Under the pieces are notes generated by a model that searched no databases, was not told the DNA's origin, and saw only the letters and a list, made by a program, of their open reading frames with translations. A program made the translations under genes and the position numbers. This document shows positions 35,133 through 45,962 of a DNA stretch of 64,000 bases, in pieces. Source of the stretch: Symsagittifera roscoffensis (lineage: Eukaryota; Xenacoelomorpha; Acoela; Convolutidae); the NCBI RefSeq assembly GCF_963678635.1, contig NC_087062.1:53950473-54014472 (forward strand), in the 5' to 3' direction. Within the stretch, counting starts at the first letter, position 1, and each line of letters opens with the position of its first letter.

Positions 35133-37875
35133 ATGGAATTCAAAACTAATTCTCCGGTCAACCCAACAGACATTTCGATACCAATCATCGATGCCAGCAG
35201 CGAACTTAAAGAATTCATTGCAAAAAGTCCAGCCGAAATTGATGCAAGCATTTTGACCAATGATGATCAAGAATCAGAGGAACTTTCAGTTGTCGTCGAC
35301 GACATGGAAACGGAGCCAGTCATATTTCCAAAAATATCAGACCAAGATATAAAAATGGACCCAGAACAGCCTTCAAGGAACAGATTCACACAAAATGACC
35401 TTTTTAGTGACAAATCAAAATCATTTAGCGAAGCAAATTCGCATAAAATCGCAAACTTAACCCCAAGTTGCGGTTTTGTAAATCAATCTGTATACAACAA
35501 TCAAAACATTCTGGAACAATTCATCGGTAACTGGGCAGTCTTTCATCAAATGCTTCACAGCAAGCAGTCCGCGCCTCAAGTGCCGCCGAACAACATTCGA
35601 AGTGCAGAAGTTCTAGCCAGTCTGATTCAAGCAACAAATCTGGAAATGGAGCGAAGTAGACAAGTCGCTAAGATGCAGCAGATGAGTCCCCGGCTGAGTG
35701 GTGCTCTTCTACAGGCCAGTGCTTTAGGGGGAATAAATCCAGGAATGATGCAGCTCCAGCCTCAGAATATGCCTTTTCCGCAGAAGACAATGGCGTTTCC
35801 AACATTTAATCAGCAAGTGAGTAGGTTTCAATTTCTTTTCATTTTCTCATGAAGCTGTTTGTACGATAAATCTGTGGAACTGCTCGTTGTATTGCATTAA
35901 TTGCTGTAACTTTACTAAAAAACCAGCTTTATAACTGGAGCTTCGCTCTTTTTATCACCCTCAAAATACTTATTTAAAGTAAAAGTAATTTTTTAAAGGG
36001 AAAACAGATTTTTTGACGCCACATGTATGGTTTCTGCGCCAAACATTTTGCGAAATTTTGCCTTGTTTCAAAAATTATTCTAAAAAAACTTAACTTTTTT
36101 AAAAGTTGAATTTGTATTTAAGGGGTTTCAATTCAACTCTGCGTTTATGCCGATGCAGACACCAGGACTACCAATGATGCACAAATTGGCCACGCACGGC
36201 AAGCTACTTCCACATGGATACCTGAACCCAGTCATCAATGCAGCGCCCTTTCAAACTACCCAACTGTTTAGCGCAACGTCTGGTCAAAAAGTATCCCCGA
36301 ACAAACATTTAAACCAAGTGCGTGGGCTGAACTCAAAAATCATTAAAAGTACGGCTAAAGAACAACTATTTCCACAATCATTGACCAAATCAACAATCAG
36401 TAAACTGAACTCACGGACAGCTAATGCAAGCCTGGACCAGAAACAAAACGGAAGACTTGCGGCTAGTTGCAATAACTTCAAGACTCCTCTTAGGACTTCC
36501 AAAGGAAACTGTGGAGCTACTCGACTCTTGAAAGAGATGGACAATTCTATGATGTCAGGAGTTTCAGTGGTGCAGATGACCGAGAACTTGACTGCCAATC
36601 ATCTGAGGAAGGCTAAGCTGATGTTCTTCTATCAAAGATACCCAAACTCGGCTATTCTGAGACAGTTTTTTGTGGACGTCAAGTTCAACAGGTCTAACAA
36701 CGCACAACTTATCAAGGTCGGTAAATTGAAACACCGATATGGATAACTGCATCAAGAATTCTTAGGAAAATTTTCTATCGGAAAATTTTCAAATCTGATA
36801 ATGAAAATGTGACACGAAAAAAATGTGGCTTAGACTTATATAAAAGCCATGTAAGTAAAAGTTCTACATGTTGTTTCAGTGGTTTAGTAATTTTCGAGAG
36901 TACTACTACATCCAAATTGAGAAGTTCGTCAGGGACACTTTGCAGAAGCACAAAAACAAGTTTTTGTCCAATGAAAATCGGACACATAGTTCTTACAGCT
37001 CAGCATCCGATTTGACCAACCAAAATAAAGAGTTCTCGGGGTTCAGTCCAAAACGAGCCAATCAGAATCGTCCTTTCGACATCGAGTCTTTGATTGGCGA
37101 CCACGAAGTAACGAACTCGGAAGAGCAGTTTGAGGAGCTGCGACAGGCTTTGACGATTGACAAGAAGTCAGACTTGTTCAAAAACTTGAACACGCACTAC
37201 AACAAGACGAGCAATTTTGAGGTCTGTAGAGTAATTGATACTAAAAAAAAACATTCAAAATTGCTGATGTAATAGCTTGAGGTGAGCTAGCAATATTAAG
37301 AAAAACCTATCTTCAGATAGTTGTTGCCTTATAACTTTAATATGAACGCGTCTGAATTCAATTAGATCTTACATTATTAGCTCTCTGAGGAGAAGTCAAA
37401 AGTCAGCAGAAAATATAGTACTTGAACTTGAACTGAATTCATTTAGATTTAGTTCAAGATCCTCGCGTTCTTATGATTTCAACGGAACGTCTGATACAGC
37501 TGGCTAGAATTACTTGCATTTTAAAAATCCTGAATTGAGTAAAAAACAGAAATTAAATAGTCTATTTGAACAGTTTTAACAGCTCGCAGTTTTTTGTTAC
37601 GAAGTTCAAGACTGAAAATTTCTGAGTTTCCAGGCTCAATTTCAAAATGAAGGAAAAAATGAAAAAAGGTGGTTCTGAAATTGTTGCAGGTGCCGGATGA
37701 GTTTATGAATACAGTGAACGTGACCATCCAGCATTTTGCAGTGGCAGTGTCGAGCGGGAAGGACAGGAACTCCGGGTGGAAGAAACAGATCTACAAGGTC
37801 ATCAGCAAATTAGACACCAACATTCCTCACTCATTCAGAACTGCGCTCGGGTCCCAATTGCCAGCCCAGAAATGA
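35133..37875 (+). CDS. prox: Prospero/Prox homeobox transcription factor
   Basis: Four exons, all joined in phase 0: 35133-35816, 36123-36716, 36880-37221, 37690-37875, encoding 601 residues. Donors GTGAGT, GTCGGT, GTCTGT; acceptors TTTAAG, TTTCAG, TTGCAG. The C-terminal part is an unmistakable homeo-Prospero domain. The homeodomain starts about residue 388 ([15 protein letters not shown]), continues through FFVDVKFNR and QLIK, and after the second intron has recognition helix text [15 protein letters not shown]. The Prospero domain follows ([12 protein letters not shown], then after intron 3 VPDEF, and [13 protein letters not shown] near the end). This family are DNA-binding nuclear regulators of cell-fate and cell-cycle exit in neural and other lineages. 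The N-terminal ~385 residues are low-complexity, with Q/M/P-rich stretches. About 60 extra residues separate homeodomain and Prospero domain, against a handful in PROX1 and Drosophila Prospero. Start chosen as the first ATG after a TATA-like box. Confidence 0.95.
35817..36122 (+). other. Intron 1 of the Prospero gene
   Basis: 306 bp, AT-rich, donor GTGAGT and acceptor TTTAAG. Nothing else seen in it. Confidence 0.8.
37222..37689 (+). other. Intron 3 of the Prospero gene
   Basis: 468 bp, separates NFE from VPDEF of the Prospero domain. No repeats recognised. Confidence 0.85.
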
Positions 37876-37997
37876 ACACTATAAATTACGTTCACAAAAA
37901 ACTTTTTCTTACATGATAATAGAACTTCAAAAACTCATTTTCGCTTTGAAATTTGTTGCATATTATACAAGTATAGACTTTTTCAACGCTGCCAATC

Positions 37998-38003
37998 AAT
38001 AAA
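37998..38003 (+). terminator. Poly(A) signal of the Prospero gene
   Basis: AATAAA 123 bp after the TGA stop, the first canonical signal downstream. Confidence 0.5.
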
Positions 38004-39278
38004 ATACGATAAATGATGTATAATTTGTATATTAGGGCTTCAGATAACAGAATATTTTCTAATAAATTCTGATTAAATAGCTCTTAATGGTCCGGCATTT
38101 AATTTATAGCATTGTGAAAGAATGAAAACAAAGAGATAGCGAATCAGAAAGATGAATTTTGTCAAATGCGATTTAAAGGTTATAACTAAGAGAAACCGCC
38201 ACAATGCGACTTCCAGAAAACGTGTATTACATAACATTTGAAAACATGTGACGCACACTACCCGGTTAGAGGTTTGCGATTTATGTTTCGACCGAGGAGG
38301 GTCGAACACATGTCAGAGTTCGACCGAAAATCCATAGTCGAGAAGGCCCTATAGTCGAACTCAAAGTCGAAACCTAGACAGCTTGCGGGTGAAGTAGGTC
38401 GAAACATACATCCTAATATATTAAGTATTATAGACCATATATCCACGAGCCTGGGTCGAGACGGTCGAAACATACATTCTGGGTATTGCTGCCTCACCCT
38501 CAAGCAACGAGCACGAATCATGATGGGCCTCGAACATACGAGCTTTGGATTGAGAGGTGGAGACGTAGCCACTTCACCACCACTCACCACGGAAAACAGA
38601 ATTACTTGAGACTTTTAATCAGATAAAGTTTTGGGGCTCTTGATTTTTTTGAACCAAAATTCAAACTACATTTTTTTATCGTTACCAGATGATTTTAGAA
38701 CACTCAATCCTGGGCGACACTTTTGTATGTTTTTTTGGGCTCTTCTACCGTTTCCACCAGTAACAATTTGTTCACCTAGTTCACATTTCAGTAAAAAAAA
38801 GCATCTCGGTTTCAGTATTCAAATAGGATATCTTTAACTACAGTCCCCGGGTACCTAGTAACGAATATCCCCCTTTAAAGAAAAAGATCAATTGTTAAGC
38901 ATATGAGAATTTTAAACCTAGTAACGAATCTCCCCACCCCTTTGAGATTCTTCAAATACTAATTTTCATTATTCAAATACTTCTACTTTCCGAGTAGAAC
39001 TTCGTATATAATACAATATCTGGCGGGGGAAAAACATTTTATCAAAAAAGTACACTCTGAGTCACTCGAAGTCTTTCACACTGTGTGGTCTGGTCTGAAC
39101 AATTCCAGATTTAATTTCGATAAAAGCCCCCTGAACTGAATTGAAATGAAGAAATAAGAAAATTTGACAAAATTGACCAAACATAATTTCCCAGAGTTAT
39201 ACAAACTAGTATTAAAACGAAGTTTAATGGTATTGAGCCAACAAGTTAGCTTAGAAAAATTTCAGAAGCAATTAGTTA
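38004..39278. other. Intergenic stretch with GGTCGAAAC motifs and tRNA-like sequence
   Basis: Holds repeated GGTCGAA/GGTCGAAAC phrases (38284-38475), a tRNA-like sequence at 38519-38590 and a diverged direct repeat of CCTAGTAACGAAT (38856, 38918) each followed by a C run. No gene. Confidence 0.5.
38519..38590 (-). repeat. tRNA-like sequence, possible SINE head (minus strand)
   Basis: On the minus strand, TGGTGAAGTGGCTAC resembles an A box and TATGTTCGAGGCCC resembles a B box, about 30 bp apart as in tRNA-derived SINEs. No complete cloverleaf was found. Confidence 0.4.
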
Positions 39279-39818
39279 TTGTTCCGACTTTCGATACGAA
39301 AGTAACGGAATATTTGTGCTCGGGGTGGGTTTTTTTTCTTCAGACAAATCTCGACTTTTTAACTAGCCATTTTTGACGGAATTTTTTTTATATCTTTCAA
39401 AAGATATTGTTGTCCTGAGCTTAAATTTGAAAAGATATTTCACCTGTGATCATTTTTCGTAAAGTTATGAGGGTTTAAAGATTGCCATTTTGGCCATTTT
39501 GACCAATTTGGGACAATTAACGCGCGATATAATTCGCGCTATTAACGCGTAAGCGGAGATTTAATCCATCTTATAAATCGTTCCAAATTGGTAGAAAGAA
39601 GCTTATTTGCCATAATTGATGTGTTACAAGGAACGAAAACTATCTTTTTGTATGGCCTGTGGGGGGATGATTTTCATAAAAAAATTTCAAATTTTAGAAA
39701 AAATTTTTTTCATGTTATTTTGTTTCATATAATGTTTTTATGTTATTACACCTGCTCCATAAACCTTCAAAAGCAGTCGGAACATTCAGGGCTTTGCCCT
39801 GATACGAGCAGTCTTGTT
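39279..39818 (-). repeat. Repeat R, copy 8 (full length, inverted)
   Basis: The only full-length copy in reverse orientation, from TTGTTCCGACTTTCG to AGCAGTCTTGTT. Both hairpins are present. The left-end hairpin has loop AAA instead of GAA with an intact stem. Confidence 0.92.
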
Positions 39819-39979
39819 CTATTTAAGGTTTTTCTATTTAGTAGGAAGTAAATTGTAAGGTTATTTAGAGTCATTTATTGGTTTAAGTATTTTTTGTTTG
39901 ATTATTGTTTCCAAAGGAACTTGCAGCCTTATTGTACGCATCATTTATTCCGAGATCCACTCATTCTAAAAAAAATCTT

Positions 39980-40040
39980 TCCAAGATTTTGAAGATTCTG
40001 AAAAAAAAATCTGAAATAGCGAAGAATCTTCAAAACAATT
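39980..40040. repeat. Short inverted repeat
   Basis: CAAGATTTTGAAGATTCT is mirrored by GAAGAATCTTCAAAACAATT after a ~20-bp spacer. It shares the AGATTCTTC/GAAGAATCT word with the larger hairpin 110 bp downstream. Confidence 0.55.
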
Positions 40041-40142
40041 TCGGCTTTATCAAAAGTATTAAAACAACTAAATACCCTGAATAAACTATCAGAAATGTCT
40101 ATGATGGCTCCTTTAGCTCATGGGGGAAATTGAAAAATAAAT

Positions 40143-40255
40143 AAATCTTGAAATGATCCTTAGATTTTTCCAGATATTTCAAAGATTCTTCAAGATTATT
40201 ATCTTGAAGAATCTTCGAAATATCCGAAAGAACTTTGAGGATCGTTTCAAGATTT
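40143..40255. repeat. 113-bp hairpin (near-perfect inverted repeat)
   Basis: Two 54-55-bp arms face each other across a 4-bp loop (TATT at about 40197). The outer (AAATCTTGAAA/TTTCAAGATTT) and inner (GATTCTTCAAGAT/ATCTTGAAGAATC) parts pair perfectly. A middle section has several mismatches. It could be a fold-back relic or a small-RNA precursor. Only the fold itself is visible. Confidence 0.7.
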
Positions 40256-41482
40256 ATTCAATTTTCTATTTCACCCAATTTTTAACTTATTCATTTATTC
40301 ATTTTTCAAAGATTAATTTAAAGTTTATCAATTTTTGGCTTTGTTGTTATCACAAGTAGCCTAAATTCAAAATTTTTCCAGCTTCGTTTTAAGACTGAAA
40401 GGGGCAAAAAAAATTTATATAAAATTTGAAGAAATCTGCAAATTAATTGTTCATCTTTTTTTTTGCAAATCTTGCAATCATTTGTGTTTTTACATAAATT
40501 TTCTTAAAGATTTAGCAAAGTGGGATATCTTAACAAAACTTTAAGCCTCGAATGTATTGCATCAGCGAAATTAGAGTAGTTTAAATTCTAGGGTTACGCC
40601 TATCTGTCCACAGGTTGGTGGCTTCAGACATTACTCATTGTTTGAGGGTGAGACCGTATTACTGAGACCTTAAAAATTGGATATAGTCCCCAAATCGAAG
40701 CAGAAAAGCAGTTAGTCATAAAGCTGAACAGCTCATGATGGTTTTTCCCTCGTAGATATATGGCCTTACAATGTATTCCTTTTTGCCCTCTTTATGAGTT
40801 TCTCTTTCTACGTAAGATATCGAAAAGATGTTTTTAAATGGAAACTCATAGATGATCATGAACTTAAAAAGTCCAATATCTTGCCTAAAATTTGTTCTCG
40901 CCTGGTAAGCTATGACGATTTTACCTCAAAAAGTAAATGGAATCGGGCAAAGTATTTAAATACATTAAACAATTTTGAAAAAAAAAAATCTGAAAAGAAA
41001 CAGAAGTTTCACGACTCAAAAAGGCCAGCGAACGCTTGAAAAATTGGCAACAAAGCTAACGAAAACCAACATTAGCTACATCAAAGTTGACGCAGGTCAC
41101 TCATCTGAGTATAGCAAATGAAACATTTGGTTCTTTTGATCTATTTTAATTAAAAAGAAACTGAACTAATTTCCAGATTTTGTGTTTGCCTTCTTCCCAT
41201 TATTTTAGAAATATCAACAAGTTCTGAGAAAGGTGAATAAATATTCCAGATTGATAGAAGTGCGAAATGTTGCATCTAATGGCACTTAAATCAGTCATAC
41301 CTCCCGAAACTTGAACGTTAAAAGGTTGGATAAGTTTTTTTTGGCTGCTCTTTCAATACTCGAAGACAATTTCTAGTCAGGTAAGCAGTTAAATCAGTAT
41401 AACTGACCAACCTTTGTATCCATAAGATTTTGATCGTTTGTCACAATTATTTTGTAAAGTTTCGAGTGGGTACAGTTAAAAT

Positions 41483-41673
41483 AAACAAGACTGCTCGTAT
41501 CAGGGCGAAGCCCTGAAAGTTCCGACTGCCTTTTAACGTTTATAGAGCAGTAATAACATAAACAACTTTAAAAAAATCAAATAAAATAAAATGAAGAACT
41601 TTTTTTTCTAAAATTTGAAAATGTTTGTATGAAAATCATCCCACACACGCCATACAAAGTACAAAACATTAGA
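41483..41673 (+). repeat. Repeat R, copy 9 (left part only)
   Basis: Left hairpin and following ~190 bp present. Cut at about 41673, where unrelated transposon-like sequence begins. Confidence 0.88.
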
Positions 41674-41885
41674 TTTTTGGTTGACTGACCCTAATTTTGA
41701 GGCGTAAGCGCGCGCCGAAAAAACGCAATTTTTGGTCAACATTTTCCAAAAAGTGCCTAAAAACGCTTTTTTGGCCTGTTTCTTCAAAAACTTGCCTGCG
41801 GCGCAAACTATTAGGTCAAAGTGGGGTCTTTATAGTGCCCCCCCCCCCCCCTCCCCCCTTGGAGAAAACCCTAGATCCGCCCCTG
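41674..41885 (-). mobile_element. Possible hAT-type transposon terminus
   Basis: Read on the minus strand, the sequence starts CAGGGGCGGATCTAGGG (41885 downward) followed by a G run. CAGGGGCGGAT-like ends are common on non-autonomous hAT elements in animals. The other terminus was not found, so this is a truncated element or a chance similarity. Confidence 0.35.
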
Positions 41886-41963
41886 CATAGAAGGTTGAAC
41901 TATTGAAGAAGTTTGAAAATGCGGCTAACTTGTCATTACTTCACTTTTTAGGACAAAGAATAA

Positions 41964-44260
41964 ATGGTTCGACTACAGCAGATTGCAGTAGTGCTGATGT
42001 TCGTCCCTTGGTTCACACTGGTACTCGTGAATAGTTGTGCCACCTACGATTTTGAAAGTAAAAATAAACAAACTTAATCATTTCAGTTTAGAAGAAAATT
42101 TTCCCCCATGACAATGCTAACACTTGGCTATCATCTGTCAACTTCGGAGTTCTAACATGTTTACGATTGCGATAAGCTAAACTTTTTCCTGTAAATAGCT
42201 TTGCTGTTCCGTGCATTGAAAATGGGACGGAACTTTGTATTCGGGTGTTTCAGTTTGTTTTAGTTTTTCCACGGAAAATCTGGTACCTCAAAAAATCATC
42301 GGAATGGATAGAATGACATATCATATAAAAACCTTCAGTCGTGACTCGAATCAATTTGAATCAAGAGACTTAGTCTAATTTCGAGCGAGTACCGTGATCG
42401 ACTACTGCTCAATATTTAAGAAAATTTACTTTGTTTAAACTTTTAGGATGAAAAACTTGACTTAGAAAACTAGTTTTAGATATTTTTAGTGCTTTTTTAT
42501 GAAAAAAAATTCTAAAAATTACTCCAAATTATTGTACTAAAAATTGGATAACACTTTTTCCAATTTTTTACTGTTTTTCATTTTATTAAAAGAAATTATT
42601 TCTATCATGCCTTTTTACTAAGTTTCTACGAGTTCGTATAGTTCTCGAATCACTTGCCTCACTAAAAATAACAATAGCTTGAAGAAAAGTAATTAAAAAA
42701 ATACTTATCCATCAAGGTTTTCAATCATCAATCTTGTCTCTCTGAAACTCGTTTTCGTGTCAGCTTATCAGGTTGCTGACGTTACACCTTGCTTGCTAGT
42801 TGAGATAGAAAACTACTAAAAGCCACCATTTGCATTAATATCCCTTCCTACTACCTTCGTTGCTTTAGATAGGTCTCTGAAGACTTCTCACTATCCTTCT
42901 ATAAGCCCTCTTCCAAGTTTTGGACATGTTTTTTAAAATGAACTTCATTCGTGACAATTAGCGAAAAACATAACATTTATGGTAGATCTAGTTTTTTTAG
43001 GCAATCTTTTCATTTTTGACAGTAGTCTTGATTACCTTTAATGTAAATTTTTTTAGTAATTTTTGTATCGCAAGTGAGATACAAAAAAAATCATCATTTA
43101 TCAACTTCTGTGCTACCATTTCAATCTGGCATAATGGCAAAGTTTTCACTTAAAAATAGTCAAAGCATGTATTTGGCTCTCTGCCACGGCAAAGATAATG
43201 TCTTCGTACTTGACCTCTAGCTTCTGCTGTACCACTGTCTCACTGACTTCGGTAGAAAACGTGGCACCACGTTTAAGTTCTCTTTTGTTAATAAATTTTC
43301 GATTTATGATGCTAAATTCTTCTGCGAAAAACTGTTGCTTTTTGAATGTTTCTCGAGAACCATTTACGGCGTTCGACGGATTGTTACCCCAGGTTAGAAT
43401 ACAAATGACAAAACTTTCAAAGTACTTTTATAAGTGATTAATTTTTTATAAAATATTAATTTTTTTGTTTAAATGCTTTTTCGAGAAAAATTTTTGATCG
43501 AAAAAACCTATTTTGGCATGGCTTATTGGATGACCTCAAAGCGGCACATTGGGTTGGATCGAATTTTGTTTTGAAATAAAGATTTTTGAGTGAAAACTGC
43601 TCATATAAATATTCTAGTTGTTTAGTTAGTTTTGATAGTACCAGCGAAAGAAATATTTTTCAAGCTTTTTTTTGTCTGATACCCTGACGCTAGTGTAAAT
43701 ACAGGAACTAAAAAGACATTCCAACTCTTATTCTTAATCAGGATATTCAGCAGTTTTGATAATGTGTTCTTTAGGTGGGATTTTGAAAAAAAGCGGCGTT
43801 TTGGACACTTTTTGGAAAACTTTGACTTCCCTCTCAAAATTAGTTAAAATTGGCGCCTTAAGAAAAACTTAAGGGTCCATCAGCCAAAATTGGATAGCTC
43901 AAAATGGTACACAGGGGTCACCCTGTGGGTCGGCAGGAGATCGAATCCCTGAGGGGTAACGTCAAAGCCCAACTTTTCTTCAACTCGGCAATATTGAAAG
44001 ATCGAGGATTTATCCCAAAAAATTCCATGTTGTTCAAATTGATTTTTTTTGTCATTCATTCGTAAAAGCCGACATTTGCAACACAACAAAGAAATTCACT
44101 GCGCTTCTACTGTTCTGTTTCAGGCTGCAGGACTGAGACTGGTGCTTATGGCGACTGCGCGGAGGGCCAAACTACTTGCACACCAGAATGCGAGTGCATT
44201 TCCGTGAAGAGAAAAAGTTCAGGCGTCTGGCGCAACTTCTGTGCTAAATGTGTGGAATAA
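41964..44260 (+). CDS. Small secreted cysteine-rich peptide
   Basis: Two exons, 41964-42057 (ATG, donor GTAAAA) and 44124-44260 (acceptor TTTCAG, stop TAA), join in phase to encode 76 residues. Residues 1 to about 24 form a typical signal peptide (hydrophobic IAVVLMFVPWFTLVLV, then NSC). The rest contains eight cysteines at positions 25, 33, 43, 50, 54, 56, 71 and 74, with the tight CTPECEC cluster and a C-terminal FCAKC. Seven or eight of them, depending on the cleavage site, remain in the mature peptide. Such layouts are typical of secreted disulphide-rich peptides (hormones, defence or venom-type peptides, inhibitors, matrix parts). I recognise no specific family and assign no activity. 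The 2.07-kb intron contains repeat S and tRNA-like sequences. Confidence 0.72.
42225..42365 (+). repeat. Dispersed repeat S, copy 3
   Basis: Same order of conserved phrases as the copy at 13681 (TTTTTCCACG, ATCGGAATGG, then a CCTTCAGTCGTGACTCG region matching CCTTTCAATTGTGATTCG). Confidence 0.55.
43890..43961 (+). repeat. tRNA-like sequence, possible SINE head
   Basis: TGGATAGCTCAAAATGG resembles an A box, CACAGGGGTCACCCTGTG folds like an anticodon arm, and GAGATCGAATCCCTG contains a B box. No matching acceptor stem, so a SINE or tRNA relic is more likely than a tRNA gene. Confidence 0.42.
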
Positions 44261-44844
44261 CTTCAAGAAAAAGAACGCTGAGAGGAAACAAAAAACCAAG
44301 AATGGTTCCAGCATGTGATATGAAGGGGCCAAATGAATATTTGACAACGGGTCGGAATTATCAAGTTGTTTTTGAGGTGAAGGAATTTTTAAAATGTTGA
44401 TTCATTTCATTAATCAGCCAATAGCAACAGACTTTGATCAGTTGAAGCCGCTTCCAGCTTAACACCAAATAGTTTTTATAAACTTCATATCCATAACAAC
44501 CAGTACATCACTATCTGAAGAAAAAATTTATCTAGAATTGAAATATTTTTATCTGTTCCCATTATTTTTTGTCCCGAATCGCTCAGCAGAACCGTCATAA
44601 AACACAAATTAAAAAAAAATCTCCGATGGATAAATATTTATGCCAGTCAAGTTTTTTCCTCCATGGATTGGTTTTCTCTCTGGAATTTTGATGATCGAAA
44701 TAAGCTTTGACTATTATTTTTATAGTTCAACACAAATTTAATGCTAAATTTAAAGAATCTTTTCTTTTGTTTTTCTGCAAAATGTGAGATAGTCTTTGGA
44801 CATGGTGATAATCTTGAACTACTCGCTATATTCGCTTGTTGCAG

Positions 44845-45159
44845 AATTCGCGACACAACAAATGTGCCGACAAAATTTACGTAACAGGTATTTGTACGCG
44901 GAATCCAGGGAAATTTTGTGAGTGGAATATACTTACAGTTTGTAACATGTTTAAAGATTTGTCTCTGGAATCCACGAACATACAGACACAAAATTGTGCG
45001 CCTATCCAGTGCACAGTTTGGCCTCGTAATGTTCAACTAGGAACTGATAACCATTTAAGAACCGCGAATTTTCAGATTATGGCGCGAAGTAAACTGAGCG
45101 CTGCTGTATCTTCAGGTTTTACAATACCCAAACATTTTTTGGATGAGTGCCTGGCGTAG
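44845..45159 (+). CDS. Possible exon of unknown gene (low confidence)
   Basis: Acceptor-like CTTGTTGCAG is followed by a 104-codon open segment to a TAG stop, with six cysteines in the first 60 residues (CADKIY, GICTRN, FCEW, VCNM, NCAP, QCTV). Cysteine density is above chance for this DNA, but no first exon or family was identified. Confidence 0.25.
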   Translation, partial: NSRHNKCADKIYVTGICTRNPGKFCEWNILTVCNMFKDLSLESTNIQTQNCAPIQCTVWPRNVQLGTDNHLRTANFQIMARSKLSAAVSSGFTIPKHFLDECLA

Positions 45160-45767
45160 CGTAAGTTAGTAATGGCTCTTTTCTTTTCCCCCATCAGATC
45201 TGATCTATTAAATTTACAAATTACCGCAGCCAAATCCGAGCCCCTCTTTCTCAAAATAGTGATTGTACCAAAACCGATTTTTCGGAATTTTTGCTCAAAA
45301 AATGGCCAGCAGCGCAAGAAATTTTCATGAAGAAAGCTGGGATTTACAGAGGATTTTTTTCGGTGAGTTTTTACCCAATCTTGACCCAGCTCAATTTCAC
45401 TATAATTTTTTTTCAAATTCATACACAGCCTTATACAACTAAGTTCACTTTAAAGTTGGTTTGAATCCTGGTGGAACAAAAAAAGGAAACTCAAATTTAT
45501 TGGACTCTACCGTCCGTTTGAAAACAGTTAAAGACAAAACCTGAATTTTAATTTCAACTCGAACAATCAACGAGAAAATACAGGAATACAATAAATGCGA
45601 TGCAGGAGGAGGAACTTCATGAAATGTAGCACATGACTTCATGCAGGATACAATTAATAAAGAATAATTTGAAAATATAATTCTGCTGATTGGTAGATTC
45701 GATTAACCTGATGGAACAGGATTGCTAAGTTTTAAGTTGAAAATTCTATAGAAAATTTACTGCACTT

Positions 45768-45962
45768 TTAAAACATAGATTGCGGTGGATGCAACACCGA
45801 ATTATAGTGACAGGCCCATCTGTTGGAAACAATTGTTGTGAAACTGCCCCGCTCCAAATGCGCAATTTGCATGTTTCCATTTATGGAGCCTCCTGAACCT
45901 TTATCCGGCAATCTCAATGTAACTACCGAGAGCTGCTTCGTTTCTTTACTTAATCTGTCCAA
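45768..45962 (-). CDS. Possible terminal exon (low confidence)
   Basis: A 64-codon minus-strand open segment (GGSINGNMQIAHLERGSF within it) that is richer in G+C than its surroundings and ends at a TAA. No acceptor or partner exon is convincing. Confidence 0.2.
   Translation of the reverse strand: MDRLSKETKQLSVVTLRLPDKGSGGSINGNMQIAHLERGSFTTIVSNRWACHYNSVLHPPQSMF

Larger units (their letters stand above)
39819..41482. other. Gene-free stretch with two hairpins
   Basis: Besides the hairpins listed separately, AT-rich sequence. The plus ORF at 40794-41039 (81 codons, lysine-rich) is unrecognised and has no convincing splice context. Confidence 0.45.
42058..44123 (+). other. Intron of the cysteine-rich peptide gene
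   Basis: Contains dispersed repeat S copy 3 (42225-42365) and a tRNA-like sequence (43890-43961). A segment near 43780-43850 (GGACACTTTTTGGAAAACTTTGAC, CTCAAAATTAG) is an inverted, diverged match to 41697-41780 upstream of exon 1. Confidence 0.55.

Noticed and set aside
36284-36598. Minus-strand ORF within Prospero exon 2
   Set aside because: Antisense shadow of a well-supported exon.
43890-43961. Functional tRNA gene
   Set aside because: A and B boxes and a stem are present but no acceptor stem or complete cloverleaf.
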